Assembly (NCBI GenBank): GCA_949299545.1
Contig: CASGAM010000041.1
Span: 62,001 to 126,000 of the forward strand
DNA: 64,000 nt
Direction: 5' to 3'
From: an uncultured Prevotellaceae bacterium
Lineage (GTDB): Bacteria > Bacteroidota > Bacteroidia > Bacteroidales > Bacteroidaceae
Numbering within the stretch: position 1 is the stretch's first letter; each line of letters starts with the position of its first letter. Position numbers and translations under genes: made by a program. Of this stretch, positions 44,943-54,294 are shown piece by piece. Under the pieces are notes generated by a model. It was given only the letters and a program-made list of their open reading frames with translations. It searched no databases and was not told the origin of the DNA.

Positions 44943-47645
44943 TTAATAAAAGATATATTTCCCCTCTTTAGTCATCCCTTCCGCCGACAGATAAATCTCC
45001 CGGCATGATGAGTTGTTATAGAACTCGATGAAGGCTTCCCCTTTCTCATCTGTTTTGACCTCCGGGTTCCAGTAGAGAGTCCTTCTGAAGTCCTCCATCG
45101 GTGGCATGATACTGTAGTCGTTCATCTCAAATGTGTTCGGGATGTTATACCCCTGGAAATAGGTGCGTCTGACCCCCTTATCTCTGAGGGGCGGAGTCTG
45201 GTGTGTATAAATAAACAACATGACAGGAGGGTTGCTTAGAAAACTTTTGCTAACCTGATAGCCTCTGTAGCGTTCCAAATCTTCACAGATATAGATAGAT
45301 TTTATTTCATCTAAAAATACCGGCATTTCCTGATTGGTAGGTCTTAAACTACTGTTGGGTACAAAGTTATTCAAAACCTCAAGAATCGGTCTGCTTTTGT
45401 ATTCCCATATTATCGGATAAATGTCATCATATTCATATGCACGTCTGTCTCCGTTGTTGTTTGCGGAATCCTCCAGGTTTTCCCCGCCCAGCAGTTCCCC
45501 GTAATTCTGTTTGTACAGTTTGTTGTTCCCGAAGAAAGGATTCCTGATTTTCAGCCAGGTCCTGTAGTCCGGTATTTCCACCCCCCAGTCAAGTATGTCC
45601 TCGCTCGCCTGGACACAGTCATAATAGATGTTCGACCGGTACGAACCGTTTTTCTCGTTTTCCCATGCGGCCCTTGCATTCTCGTAAATTCTTTTTTCCT
45701 TCACCTCCACTTCCGGCAAGAGTTTGTCCAGGGCCGAATATTTCCGAATAAGAGTGTCCGCCGGCCGTTCGTTGAATCTGAGTGCAACGTTCTGTTTGAG
45801 CCTTGCATAGACCGTGTCGTCCGTCTCATAAGGGTTCAGCTGCCTTTTCTTCGGTGAGAAATGCCTGTTTATGGCCACATAGAAACTTTTCAGTTCCCCA
45901 TCCTTCCTTGTTTTCAGCACCATGTCCCAGCGGCCTTCAATTTCTGGCAGGCTGAACGAATATCTCCCTACGCTGTCCGTCATAGTCTTTCCGGAGAAAC
46001 TTTGCCCCTTGTCGTTGTAGAGGTACGCAGCGACTTCCACGTCCTGCGTCTTGTTCCATTTCCAGACCCGGTTCAGCTTACCCGTAAGGTAAAGTCCGTC
46101 CTCTACGGGCTGTCTGACAAGGAAAGGCTTGTTTCCGCTCATGGTTTCCCAGTCATACCTTCTCCATCCCTGTACCATCATGAGCAGGTCCGCCGCAGCC
46201 CTGTGCTGCCGGTCGTCCGCTTCAAAATAAAATTCCGGTTTGTGTACATACCCTTTCAGTTCCGATGCCAGCAGCATGTAAGTCAGGATGTTCCCTTTGA
46301 AACTTCCGGCCTGCGTGTTCACATCGATGGCGGATACAGAGAACGTCGTGTTCGGTTCTGTCTTCACGGCGAACCTGACCTTCCCGCACAAGTTAAGTTG
46401 TTCCGTTTCCGGTTTGATGTTGATTTTTTCCCCTGCATTGTTTCCGGGATGCTTGAAAACCATCCTTTCCGCCATGATTCTTCCACCCCTGTCGAAGAGT
46501 GTGAGTTGGCTGACACCACCCGGAAGCCACTGCAACGGCCATATCATTTCCATGTCGTTTTCCTCGGCAGGCAGGGCATGGAAGCGCACGACCCTACCGT
46601 TGTTCATGAGCGAGAGTCCGAGCGAGTCGCCGGCCAGTCCCGGCCGTGAAGTCCGGACACCGATTCTGATAGAATCGGTCCTGTAAAGCATGTCCACGTT
46701 CATTGCCCACCCCTCAGGTAAGGCCTGAGGCAATCGGAACCGTTCAGCTTTCTTTTGGGTGGAAAACGCGAAGGCGTACGGCACAGAGTCCGGTGTGATG
46801 GCAAACCATCCGCAACCATCCCTGACCGTTCCGACCGTTCCGACGATGTTCCCATCCGTTCCGGTGATATAAGCCACGGTATCGACGGGCATTCCTTTTT
46901 CGTTCGTCACCCTGAAAGCCACCCTGCTTTCAATCCCCTTTACGAGTCTGCCCCCTTCCGGATAGAAAGTGACATTCAGTCCCTCATTGTCCGGCTGTTC
47001 TTTCTCCCTGTAATCCGGCAGCCTGTAGGTATATGTCGGTCTGAAGAGTTTCCTTCCGGAATAGTCCCCTTCCCGTTCCGGCATTCCGAATACAGGGACG
47101 GTACGTGAGAACACGCCCCTGTAGTCCCAGTTGGTCATATACCTTGTGTAGGCTCTGATTTCGTAGAATCCCGGCAGCCTGACTTTTTCCGTTTCCAGTT
47201 TGATGTCCCCGTGTGCCTGTCCGTTTTCTATTTTGAGCGTTCTTTTTTCAATGACCTCCCCTCCGGTGTTAAGGAGTTCGACGTAAAGAACCCTGCTGAT
47301 GTCCGACGGTGTTCCTTTGTCAGTCCGTGTCACATAAGCTTTGAAATAGATGCTCTCCCCGACGAAATATCCCGTATTGTCGAGGTGCAGGTACACTTTT
47401 TCCTGTGGGAAGATGGTGTTGAAGATGTTGATGTTCCGGACGAAGTTTTTCAGCTCCCCGGTAGCCGTGTTTATTTCCTGTTGTCCGTCAACTGTTGGGA
47501 CGGTGAATGAGGATGTATCGGACGGTGAGGCATGGATGTTCAGTCCGAGGACAGCAACGACAACTGACAAGAATAGTTTAAAAACATCTGTAGCCTTTTG
47601 CTGTTTAATGGATTGGTCGTGCAATCTGTCCTTTCGGTTTTTCAT
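44943..47645 (-). CDS. Macroglobulin-like (MG2-domain) secreted protein
   Basis: The 900-residue protein has a basic N-terminus and a hydrophobic signal segment (about 22-39, ending NIHA). The part around residues 75-190 (PQEKVYLHLDNTGYFVGESIYFKAYV, RVLYVELLNTGGEVIEKRTLKIENG) is the MG2 type found in alpha-2-macroglobulin-like proteins. Further Ig-like strands follow, and the C-terminal half includes RSNIYYDCVQASEDILDWG and FIEFYNNSSCREIYLSAEG. No thioester motif (CxEQ) is seen. These large Bacteroidetes proteins are of unknown role at the cell surface. Arginine is encoded mostly by AGG/AGA here, unlike the neighbours, which suggests separate ancestry. Confidence 0.8.
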   Translation of the reverse strand: MKNRKDRLHDQSIKQQKATDVFKLFLSVVVAVLGLNIHASPSDTSSFTVPTVDGQQEINTATGELKNFVRNINIFNTIFPQEKVYLHLDNTGYFVGESIYFKAYVTRTDKGTPSDISRVLYVELLNTGGEVIEKRTLKIENGQAHGDIKLETEKVRLPGFYEIRAYTRYMTNWDYRGVFSRTVPVFGMPEREGDYSGRKLFRPTYTYRLPDYREKEQPDNEGLNVTFYPEGGRLVKGIESRVAFRVTNEKGMPVDTVAYITGTDGNIVGTVGTVRDGCGWFAITPDSVPYAFAFSTQKKAERFRLPQALPEGWAMNVDMLYRTDSIRIGVRTSRPGLAGDSLGLSLMNNGRVVRFHALPAEENDMEMIWPLQWLPGGVSQLTLFDRGGRIMAERMVFKHPGNNAGEKINIKPETEQLNLCGKVRFAVKTEPNTTFSVSAIDVNTQAGSFKGNILTYMLLASELKGYVHKPEFYFEADDRQHRAAADLLMMVQGWRRYDWETMSGNKPFLVRQPVEDGLYLTGKLNRVWKWNKTQDVEVAAYLYNDKGQSFSGKTMTDSVGRYSFSLPEIEGRWDMVLKTRKDGELKSFYVAINRHFSPKKRQLNPYETDDTVYARLKQNVALRFNERPADTLIRKYSALDKLLPEVEVKEKRIYENARAAWENEKNGSYRSNIYYDCVQASEDILDWGVEIPDYRTWLKIRNPFFGNNKLYKQNYGELLGGENLEDSANNNGDRRAYEYDDIYPIIWEYKSRPILEVLNNFVPNSSLRPTNQEMPVFLDEIKSIYICEDLERYRGYQVSKSFLSNPPVMLFIYTHQTPPLRDKGVRRTYFQGYNIPNTFEMNDYSIMPPMEDFRRTLYWNPEVKTDEKGEAFIEFYNNSSCREIYLSAEGMTKEGKYIFY

Positions 47646-47703
47646 AGTCGCTTTCGGTTCGGATATGTGTTTTTATTTACCGGTACTTATATGCCAAGAA
47701 AAC

Positions 47704-47743
47704 GTATAACAGAGTTATACAAATCAGTTAACTCTCAAATTTA
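47704..47743 (-). promoter_or_regulatory. Promoter and leader palindrome of the MG2 gene
   Basis: TAAATTTG (47743-47736, minus) is a -7 box. Downstream, GTATAAC-AGA-GTTATAC (47704-47720) is a perfect palindrome placed shortly after the likely transcription start, where a repressor would block. The remaining AT-rich DNA up to 47898 shows nothing else I can support. Confidence 0.45.
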
Positions 47744-47898
47744 CTAAATAAAAATTTTACAAACAATGAACGTCGTCAGTCTGTTACATCATCAAAAAAA
47801 TATGATACATCAGGCTTGTTCCAGTGTAACAATATAAAAATAATCCTCTTCTTATAATACTGTCCCTATACCCAATACAGCAATATTTTTGAAAATAT

Positions 47899-48243
47899 CC
47901 TTCACTCCTTCACCAGTATATCTAATGAAAAAGAATACAGTGAGTTACAGGTGAAGGACCTCTTTTCCTCCACTTTCACAGTTGTTTTTTCTCTGTTCGT
48001 TTGTCCTTTTTGCTGCGACCGCACGCTTCAGAAAAAGCAAGCGGTCGCATTGTAGAAGCGAGCGGTCGCAAATTTTGCTGCGTGCGCTCGCTTTTTATGA
48101 GGTTAGAGATAAGATAGAAGTTTATTGTACGGGCTGTTGTGAATGGAAGAGATATGAAAGGATGATGAATGGCAGAAGAAGAAACATTCACCCGTAATAT
48201 GTTGTTTATATGACGCTTATGATATCTGGTGAAGAGATGAAGG
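47899..48243. repeat. Intergenic repeat element, copy C
   Basis: A 345-bp copy with left end CCTTCACTCCTTCACC (47899-47914), inner partner GAGTTACAGGTGAAGGAC (47942-47959) and a degenerate right end GGTGAAGAGATGAAGG (48228-48243) with inner ATTCACCCGTAAT near 48187. The core has GCGACCGC (48015-48022), GCGGTCGC (48041-48048), then the shared spacer TTGTAGAAGCGA and a second GCGGTCGC (48062-48069). It lies between the MG2 gene and the DUF3108 gene. Open frames across it on both strands look accidental. Confidence 0.78.
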
Positions 48244-48265
48244 TGTTTTTTGTAAGATTGTATGA

Positions 48266-48281
48266 CGCGCGCGTGCGCGCG
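48266..48281. other. Alternating CG tract, potential Z-DNA
   Basis: CGCGCGCGTGCGCGCG is 16 bp of strict purine-pyrimidine alternation in otherwise AT-rich DNA. It sits between repeat copy C and the DUF3108 terminator. Function unknown. Confidence 0.6.
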
Positions 48282-48291
48282 AGAAATTATA

Positions 48292-48330
48292 TAAAAGAAA
48301 AACCGGCGGGTATTCTGGAGTCCGCCGGTT
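48292..48330 (-). terminator. Terminator of the GH3-Ig-DUF3108 operon
   Basis: AACCGGCGG (48301-48309) pairs with CCGCCGGTT (48322-48330); the minus strand continues into TTTTTCTTTT. It lies 30 bp past the DUF3108 stop. Confidence 0.9.
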
Positions 48331-48359
48331 GGTGTATTGTAACTGATATTGTTGAGTTC

Positions 48360-49181
48360 TTATTTGATGATAGAGGTTTGTGGATTCCGTATGCCTTTGG
48401 CTTCTGTAAGGAACGCTTTGGCGCTTCCGAAACGGAGGTACATGTCGAGGCGCACGGGCAGGTGGTTGGCATCGTCGGTGACGTAGAAGGTGACGACCTC
48501 TTTTTCTTTGCCGTTCTTATATTCTACGAATGAAAAAACCAGACAGTTGTAGCGCGTGCCGGTCTCTTCCATCTTGAAAGTGTCTTTGCCGCGGTAGATG
48601 AGAGTCTGCTCTTCCACCTTGCCGCCGTCGGCCATGGGGAACAGAATCTTTTCGCCCACCTTGTAGGAGGAAGCATCGAAGGAGCGGGCCCGCAGGAGCA
48701 TGCTCATCATGTCGTAGATGCAGGTGTTGCTCTTGTGCATGGCTTCTTTGATTTCGCCACGGTGGTTCTTGAAGCGTTGCGAAACGTGGCTCACCCCGCC
48801 GGGGTAGCTGTACCACGCCTCGTCCACGGTGTAGCGGTCGCCTTCGAGGGCGCCCTTGCGGTAGTAGAGGGGAGTGAGCTGTTTGCTGACCACACTCTCG
48901 AGAGTATCGCGCAGCACAAACAGACGATCGGCACGTTTGTTGCCCCACGTGATGAGATGGCAGCGGTAGGCGTCCTGATCGTTCCAGGTCGTGTTGGAGA
49001 CGTCCATCAGCGCATAGCCGACTGTAATCCAGATAAACTTCCAGTTGAAGTACAGTTTGTACGAGAGCGTCTCGCCGGCGCTGAAGGCGGTGTTGGGGGA
49101 GGTGCATTGGGCTTTTGCCCGTGTGGAGGCTGCTCCCGCGAGGATGGCGCAGAGGATGAGCGCGCAGCATGTTTTTTTCAT
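48360..49181 (-). CDS. DUF3108-family periplasmic protein
   Basis: The 273-residue protein has a signal peptide (MKKTCCALILCAILAGAASTRAKA) and the DUF3108 pattern: FSAGETLSYKLYFNWKFIWITVGYALMDV, YHLYR-like AYRCHLITWGNKRADRLF, RDTLESVV...PLYYRKGALEGDRYTVDEAWYSYPGG, and VTFYVTDDANHLPVRLDMYLRFGSAKAFL. The family is periplasmic or outer-membrane linked and of unknown function. It lies 3 bp after the Ig-like lipoprotein gene and ends the operon. Confidence 0.88.
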   Translation of the reverse strand: MKKTCCALILCAILAGAASTRAKAQCTSPNTAFSAGETLSYKLYFNWKFIWITVGYALMDVSNTTWNDQDAYRCHLITWGNKRADRLFVLRDTLESVVSKQLTPLYYRKGALEGDRYTVDEAWYSYPGGVSHVSQRFKNHRGEIKEAMHKSNTCIYDMMSMLLRARSFDASSYKVGEKILFPMADGGKVEEQTLIYRGKDTFKMEETGTRYNCLVFSFVEYKNGKEKEVVTFYVTDDANHLPVRLDMYLRFGSAKAFLTEAKGIRNPQTSIIK

Positions 49182-49184
49182 GGC

Positions 49185-51125
49185 TTATCGTTTATTTCGT
49201 TCTCTTTCCGCGTTGCGGTTCTTGATCTCTTTTTCCTTGTCGGGCTTCTGTTTGGTGATTTCAATGGCTTTTTGTTTCACGAGGGGGATGGCCCGCACAT
49301 TCCAGTCCTGCTCGATTTCCCATTTCGCCTTGGCAGCGATGGGTTTTGGGAAGTAGAAGACCTCTTCGGGCTGGATGCCCTTCGCATAGTCGCCGGTGTT
49401 CCACACGCCATCGCCGTTGCGGTCGATGAAAAGGCGCAGATAGTAGTCACCCGGCTTGAGATAGTAGAAGTCGGCGCGGTTGTCTATTGCACGTTGGCTG
49501 CGTACCACCTTGTCGCTCTTGTCCATCAGTTGCACCACTGCGCCGGTGTCGGGCAGGATGAGTTGGATGTACAGGGCGCTGAAAGCATCCATCGGCGATA
49601 CGGAAATTTCTTTCTTGATAGGGTCGCTGACTTTCCCCAGCACGCTGGTGAACGCGCAGGTGTCGGCTTCAAATTTGTATTTCATGTCGGGTTGCCATTC
49701 GGCATAAAGCATGTAGCTGCGCATCTCGTGTTCGACCGGCAGGAAGAGGAACGGCTCCTGTACCCATAGCGTATCGACCTGTTTGAAGAAATGCAGGGCG
49801 GCGGTGTCGAGTTGTGCCAAAGGCTCGTCAAAGGTGAATTTGATGTTCTGGTTGGGCGCAAGGCTGCCTGCCGGCGCCTGTTTGTATCCCAACGGTTTTA
49901 TGTCGGTGGGCGGCGGTGTTTCCACGTAGCGCTCCTTTTGCCGTTTTTTGAGTCGCTCCTGTTCTTTTTCCCACTTCTCGATACGTTCTTGCAAGGCCTT
50001 TACCATGCGCGAGCGGGTTTGTTTGGCTACGATGTCAAGGGTATCGGTGCGCCACACCAAATTGTAAGCCGTATCGGTGTCTAAGTAAGTCAGACTCATG
50101 CTGAGTGTGTCTTGGTAGGCGAGGAGTGTGTCGGGAATCCAGTAGGTGAGTGTGTCGTTATTGTACGAACGTTCGAGGACAAAAGCGTTGTCGCTGTTGA
50201 AGTTCAGACCTTTGATGGTGGGGATAGTGTCCGACGGAGCTGTGAAATAGATTTTGAAACTGTAGGGGTCGGGACGTTCCGTTTTGAGCAGGTGGAGGTT
50301 GTTGAACTCTTCCTTAAAAGCACGCAGCACAATGTTGTCAGGATAATAGTGGGTGAAGGGTACGGCCCTGATGGTGTCAATATGTACACTGTCTATCCAT
50401 ACGGTGTCTTGCCGCAGGTCGGGGGCACAGGTCGGCACGATGACGGTGGTGTCGAAGGCAATCTTTTCACTTTTCTGGTTGAAAAGGAAATTGCCGTCAG
50501 CGTCTTCGAGCGCAAAGATACGGTATTTGCCGGGAGCGACGCCTTTGATGGTGAACTGGCCGCGGCTGTCGGTCCTCGACACGCGGTCGAAAGGACGGGT
50601 AGTGAAAGCCGTATCGCTGAGATCGGAATGCAGGCCGACCAGTAATCCCTTGATGGGTTCGAGGTTTTCGGCCTCAAGCAGCGTGCCCGACACTTCCATG
50701 GTGTCGATGGTGCTGCCGGTAGAGAACGAATAGGTGAACTTTCCCATCGGGTTTCCCTCGTTGTTGTCCACAATGGCATCGGCGAAGTCGATGGTGTAAG
50801 TTGTATTGGTTTTCAGCGAATCGAACAGGGTTACATTGATGCTTTTACCGCTGGTGCTGATTTCCGGCATCTCGATTTGTGGTGGTGAGACGACGACTTT
50901 TTCCGACGCGTTTTCAAGAACGATGAATTCGTCGAAGGTGAGACGGATTTTCTTGTTCTTATTGTTTTTGGCGCCGTTAGCCGGCGTGCATTTTACGACC
51001 TTTGGCGGTGTTTCGTCATAAGGGCCGCCGTCGGGCGAGCCGATGCTGGCGCAAGCAGCAATGTGAGCCACCGTCCAGATGGCTATAAGCATTGGCAGGG
51101 TTGTTTTTCCGGGTCGTATGTTCAT
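49185..51125 (-). CDS. Ig-like-domain lipoprotein
   Basis: The 646-residue protein has a lipoprotein signal with Cys25 (MLIAIWTVAHIAAC) followed by ASIGSPDGGPYDETPPKVVKC. Next is an SbsA-type bacterial Ig-like domain (residues about 38-138: PANGAKNNKNKKIRLTFDEFIVL...YTIDFADAIVDNNEGN), then a carboxypeptidase-regulatory-like segment (TDSRGQFTIKGVAPGKYRIFALEDADGN). A charged coiled-coil-like linker (about 372-400) and a C-terminal domain with LFIDRNGDGVWNTGDYAKGIQPEEVFY follow. It is a widespread Bacteroidetes envelope protein of unknown role. It lies between the GH3-type gene (17 bp) and DUF3108 (3 bp). Confidence 0.86.
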   Translation of the reverse strand: MNIRPGKTTLPMLIAIWTVAHIAACASIGSPDGGPYDETPPKVVKCTPANGAKNNKNKKIRLTFDEFIVLENASEKVVVSPPQIEMPEISTSGKSINVTLFDSLKTNTTYTIDFADAIVDNNEGNPMGKFTYSFSTGSTIDTMEVSGTLLEAENLEPIKGLLVGLHSDLSDTAFTTRPFDRVSRTDSRGQFTIKGVAPGKYRIFALEDADGNFLFNQKSEKIAFDTTVIVPTCAPDLRQDTVWIDSVHIDTIRAVPFTHYYPDNIVLRAFKEEFNNLHLLKTERPDPYSFKIYFTAPSDTIPTIKGLNFNSDNAFVLERSYNNDTLTYWIPDTLLAYQDTLSMSLTYLDTDTAYNLVWRTDTLDIVAKQTRSRMVKALQERIEKWEKEQERLKKRQKERYVETPPPTDIKPLGYKQAPAGSLAPNQNIKFTFDEPLAQLDTAALHFFKQVDTLWVQEPFLFLPVEHEMRSYMLYAEWQPDMKYKFEADTCAFTSVLGKVSDPIKKEISVSPMDAFSALYIQLILPDTGAVVQLMDKSDKVVRSQRAIDNRADFYYLKPGDYYLRLFIDRNGDGVWNTGDYAKGIQPEEVFYFPKPIAAKAKWEIEQDWNVRAIPLVKQKAIEITKQKPDKEKEIKNRNAERERNKR

Positions 51126-51142
51126 TGCGTTGTCGGAGCTGT

Positions 51143-52651
51143 TTAATGGTTCAGAGATAGGATTTCGTCGATATGTTGGCGCGTGTTGCTCAGCCGCGGC
51201 ACTTTGTGCTGGCCGCCCAGTTTGCCTTTGCTTTTGAGCCAGTCGTCGAAGAGTCCGGGGCGCGCTTCTACGATTTCCAGAGGTTGCAGCGTGATGTTCT
51301 TATAGCGTTTGGCCTCGTAGTCTGAGTTGACCTGTTGCAGTGTGCGGTCGAGCGTCAGGGCGAATGTGGCCATATCATTGGGCTTCTGGACGAATTCGAT
51401 GACCCATTGGTGCCGGCATTTTCCTTCGGCATTCATGAAAACGGGCGCTGCCGTGTAATCCTTTATCTGTGCGCCGGTGGCTTCGCAGGCTGCTTTCAGA
51501 CCTTTTTCCGCGTTATCGACGATTAATTCTTCGCCAAAGGCATTGATGAAGAATTTGGTACGTCCGGTGATGACGAAGCGGTAGGGCGAAGTGCTTGTGA
51601 AGCGTACGGTGTCGCCGATGAGGTAACGCCAAAGACCGCCCGACGTGGAGATGACCATGGCATAGTTGCGCCCGGTCTCTACGCCCCAGAGCGGCACGAC
51701 GTTGGGTGAAGGTTTGTCAAGCTCTTCCAGTGGGATAAACTCGTAAAATACACCGTAGTCCACCATCAGAGTCATGGCGCTGTCCGTCGGATCGGTTTGC
51801 AGACCGAAAAATCCCTCACTGGCGTTGTACGTTTCTACATAATGCATGTCGGGACGACGTATCAGTCGTTGGTATTGTTCACGATACGGCGTGAATGCCA
51901 CACCGCCATGGAAGAATACTTCCAATCCCGGCCATACCTCATCAAGGCTTTCTTTGCCGCTCAGTTCCAATACACGGCGCAGGACGGACAGCATCCAAGA
52001 CGGGACGCCGCTGATATTCGTAATGTTCTGGTGCAGCGTCATTTGTGCAATTTTTTCACGTTTGACCTCGAAATCGCTGGTCAGGGCTACTTCTTTGGTC
52101 GGAGTGCGGAAATGGTTTACAAAGGGGCTGACGTTTTCTATCAGGATCGCGCTCAGGTCACCTACGAGGCTGTGTGGCAGGTTATAGTTCGGAGCATGGC
52201 TGCCACCCAGTATCAGGGCACGGCCGTCGAAAAACCGGCTTTTCGGATTGTTTTGCAGGTAGGTGATGACGCTGTCCGTGCCGCCGCGGTAGTGAGTGTC
52301 GCGCAGGATATCGTTGCTGACAGGTATAAATTTGCTCTTGTCATTGGTCGTGCCGGATGACTTGGCATACCATTTGACGGCGCCTTTCCATAGGATGTCG
52401 CGCTCGCCGTGGCGCATGCGTTCGATGGCGTCTTTCAGTTCTTCGTAGCTGTTGATGCCGGATGTTCTGGCGTAAGTGCTGTAATCTTTCACGGTTTTGA
52501 AACCATGCGCGAGCCCCCATTCGGTGTGTCGTGCTTCGCTGACGAGCCGCATCATGACTTTTTGCTGGAGTTCTTCCGCATGATGTGCGTAGCGGTCTAT
52601 TTCTTTAAGGCGTCTGCTGTAGAATGCCTTTACGATTTTTGTCTTGTTCAT
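51143..52651 (-). CDS. GH3 (auxin-responsive promoter) family adenylate-forming enzyme
   Basis: The 502-residue protein belongs to the GH3 acyl-adenylase family, best known from plant JAR1, where it conjugates amino acids to carboxylic acids. Visible motifs are WYAKSSGTTNDKSKFIPVS (ATP-binding SSGTT), YVETYNASEGFFGLQ (YxASE) and GDTVRFTSTSPYRFVITGRTKFFINAFGEEL. The bacterial substrate is unknown. ATG 52651 (MNKTKIVKAFYSRR) is chosen because a -7 box at 52689-52682 makes the upstream ATG too close to the start of transcription. It heads an operon with the Ig-like lipoprotein and DUF3108 genes. Confidence 0.88.
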   Translation of the reverse strand: MNKTKIVKAFYSRRLKEIDRYAHHAEELQQKVMMRLVSEARHTEWGLAHGFKTVKDYSTYARTSGINSYEELKDAIERMRHGERDILWKGAVKWYAKSSGTTNDKSKFIPVSNDILRDTHYRGGTDSVITYLQNNPKSRFFDGRALILGGSHAPNYNLPHSLVGDLSAILIENVSPFVNHFRTPTKEVALTSDFEVKREKIAQMTLHQNITNISGVPSWMLSVLRRVLELSGKESLDEVWPGLEVFFHGGVAFTPYREQYQRLIRRPDMHYVETYNASEGFFGLQTDPTDSAMTLMVDYGVFYEFIPLEELDKPSPNVVPLWGVETGRNYAMVISTSGGLWRYLIGDTVRFTSTSPYRFVITGRTKFFINAFGEELIVDNAEKGLKAACEATGAQIKDYTAAPVFMNAEGKCRHQWVIEFVQKPNDMATFALTLDRTLQQVNSDYEAKRYKNITLQPLEIVEARPGLFDDWLKSKGKLGGQHKVPRLSNTRQHIDEILSLNH

Positions 52652-52681
52652 GTGTCTGTTACATTCACTTGGATTCTTGCG

Positions 52682-52689
52682 CAAAAATA
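52682..52689 (-). promoter_or_regulatory. Promoter -7 box of the GH3-type operon
   Basis: TATTTTTG on the minus strand, 30 bp before ATG 52651. No clear -33 element. Confidence 0.5.
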
Positions 52690-52769
52690 GCGCAAAGTTC
52701 TCATATATCGGCCTATTAAACAGTTTTTAATCGGCCGGCATCTTTGGGGAGAAGACGCCGGCGTGAAGG

Positions 52770-54263
52770 TCATTTGTTCAGTTTCCAGCTGAAACCGTCT
52801 TTCGTGTCTTTTACTTCAAAACCGAGGGCTGCCAAACTGTCACGGATGCGGTCGCTGGTAGTCCAGTCCTTGGCGGCTTTGGCTGCCATGCGCTGTTCGA
52901 GAAGCATGTCAACGACTTTGCCGAACGCTTCTTCGCGTGCGGAATTACTGCCGGCTTCAGGACGCAGTCCCAAAATGTCGAGGACAAAGGTGTGGAACAG
53001 TTCGCGCAACGCATCGAGAGCGGCAGCCGAGATAGTGGCCTTGTGGTCGGCCACGGTGTTCAGCACGCGGCAGGCGTCAAACAGGTGACTGATGAGGATG
53101 GGAGAGTTCAGGTCATCGTTCATAGCCTCGTAACATTTGGTACGCAACTCGTCCACGTACGGCAGGTCGAAGTGTTCGCCGGTTCCTTTTTCTGCGGCCG
53201 TGATTTGGTCGATGGTTTTCATGCCGTCCATCAGCCGTGACAGGCCCTTTTCGCTGGCTTGCAGCGCTTCGTTACTGAAGTCCACGGTACTGCGGTAGTG
53301 TGCCTGCAGGATGAAGAAGCGGATGGTCATCGGCGAGTAGGCCTGTGTCAGCGCTTCATGTTCGCCGCTGAAGAATTGCGGCAGGGTGATGAAGTTGTTC
53401 AGACTCTTACCCATCTTCTGGCCGTTGATGGTAATCATGTTGTTGTGCATCCAGTAGTTCACCATGTCGCTGCCTTGACTGGCTACGGCCTGTGCTATCT
53501 CACATTCGTGATGCGGGAAGATGAGGTCCATGCCGCCGCCGTGAATGTCGAAATGATTACCGAGATATTTGCGTCCCATGGCTGTACATTCGCAGTGCCA
53601 GCCGGGGAATCCGTCGCTCCACGGGCTCGGCCAGCGCATGATATGTTGCGGTTGTGCGCATTTCCAGAGAGCAAAGTCTACCTGATGATGCTTTTCTCCG
53701 GTACCGTCCAGTTCGCGGGAGTTGTTGATGACATCTTCCAGGTTGCGGCCTGACAGCTTGCCGTAGTGATGGTCGTGGTTATATTTGTTCACGTCGAAAT
53801 AAACGCTGCCCTGGCTTTCATAAGCATAGCCGTTGTCGAGAATCTCCTTGACAAGTTCAATTTGTTCTATGATATGGCCGGTGGCGTGCGGTTCTATGCT
53901 CGGAGGCAGCACGTTGAGCGCATCCATCGCCTGATGGAAACGGTTGGTGTAGTATTGTGCCACTTCCATGGGTTCCAGTTGTTCGATGCGTGCCTTCTTT
54001 GCAATTTTGTCTTCACCCTCGTCGGCATCGTGTTCCAGATGTCCCACATCGGTAATGTTGCGCACGTAGCGGACTTTGTAGCCGATGTGTGTCAGATAAC
54101 GGAACAGCAGGTCGAAGGTGATGGCCGGACGTGCATGCCCCAAATGGGCGTCGCCGTAGACGGTCGGGCCGCAGACGTACATGCCCACGCGTCCGGGTGT
54201 GATGGGCTTGAATTCTTCTTTCTTTCTGGAAAGTGTGTTGTATATGATTAGCTTTTGTTCCAT
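52770..54263 (-). CDS. cysS: Cysteinyl-tRNA synthetase
   Basis: The 497-residue class I synthetase charges tRNA-Cys. [24 protein letters not shown] holds the first zinc Cys and the HIGH motif; WHCECTAM and [10 protein letters not shown] hold further zinc ligands; [12 protein letters not shown] is the KMSKS loop. The C-terminal DALR/anticodon region ends in [28 protein letters not shown]. Length matches the family. It is the last gene of the rpoN-to-cysS run, 31 bp after ispG. Confidence 0.97.
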   Translation of the reverse strand: MEQKLIIYNTLSRKKEEFKPITPGRVGMYVCGPTVYGDAHLGHARPAITFDLLFRYLTHIGYKVRYVRNITDVGHLEHDADEGEDKIAKKARIEQLEPMEVAQYYTNRFHQAMDALNVLPPSIEPHATGHIIEQIELVKEILDNGYAYESQGSVYFDVNKYNHDHHYGKLSGRNLEDVINNSRELDGTGEKHHQVDFALWKCAQPQHIMRWPSPWSDGFPGWHCECTAMGRKYLGNHFDIHGGGMDLIFPHHECEIAQAVASQGSDMVNYWMHNNMITINGQKMGKSLNNFITLPQFFSGEHEALTQAYSPMTIRFFILQAHYRSTVDFSNEALQASEKGLSRLMDGMKTIDQITAAEKGTGEHFDLPYVDELRTKCYEAMNDDLNSPILISHLFDACRVLNTVADHKATISAAALDALRELFHTFVLDILGLRPEAGSNSAREEAFGKVVDMLLEQRMAAKAAKDWTTSDRIRDSLAALGFEVKDTKDGFSWKLNK

Positions 54264-54294
54264 TTTGTTGTTGATTATATTAGTTTAGGAGTTT

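Noticed and set aside
47976-48197. Overlapping 71-codon frames on both strands within repeat copy C
   Set aside because: They are mirror products of the inverted-repeat DNA; the other copies of the element do not keep these frames.
48210-48533. 107-codon plus-strand frame
   Set aside because: It runs through the CG tract and terminator and is antisense to the end of the DUF3108 gene.
48735-49769. Long plus-strand frame of 344 codons
   Set aside because: It is antisense to two clear minus-strand genes (DUF3108 and the Ig-like lipoprotein); the composition is typical of a shadow frame.
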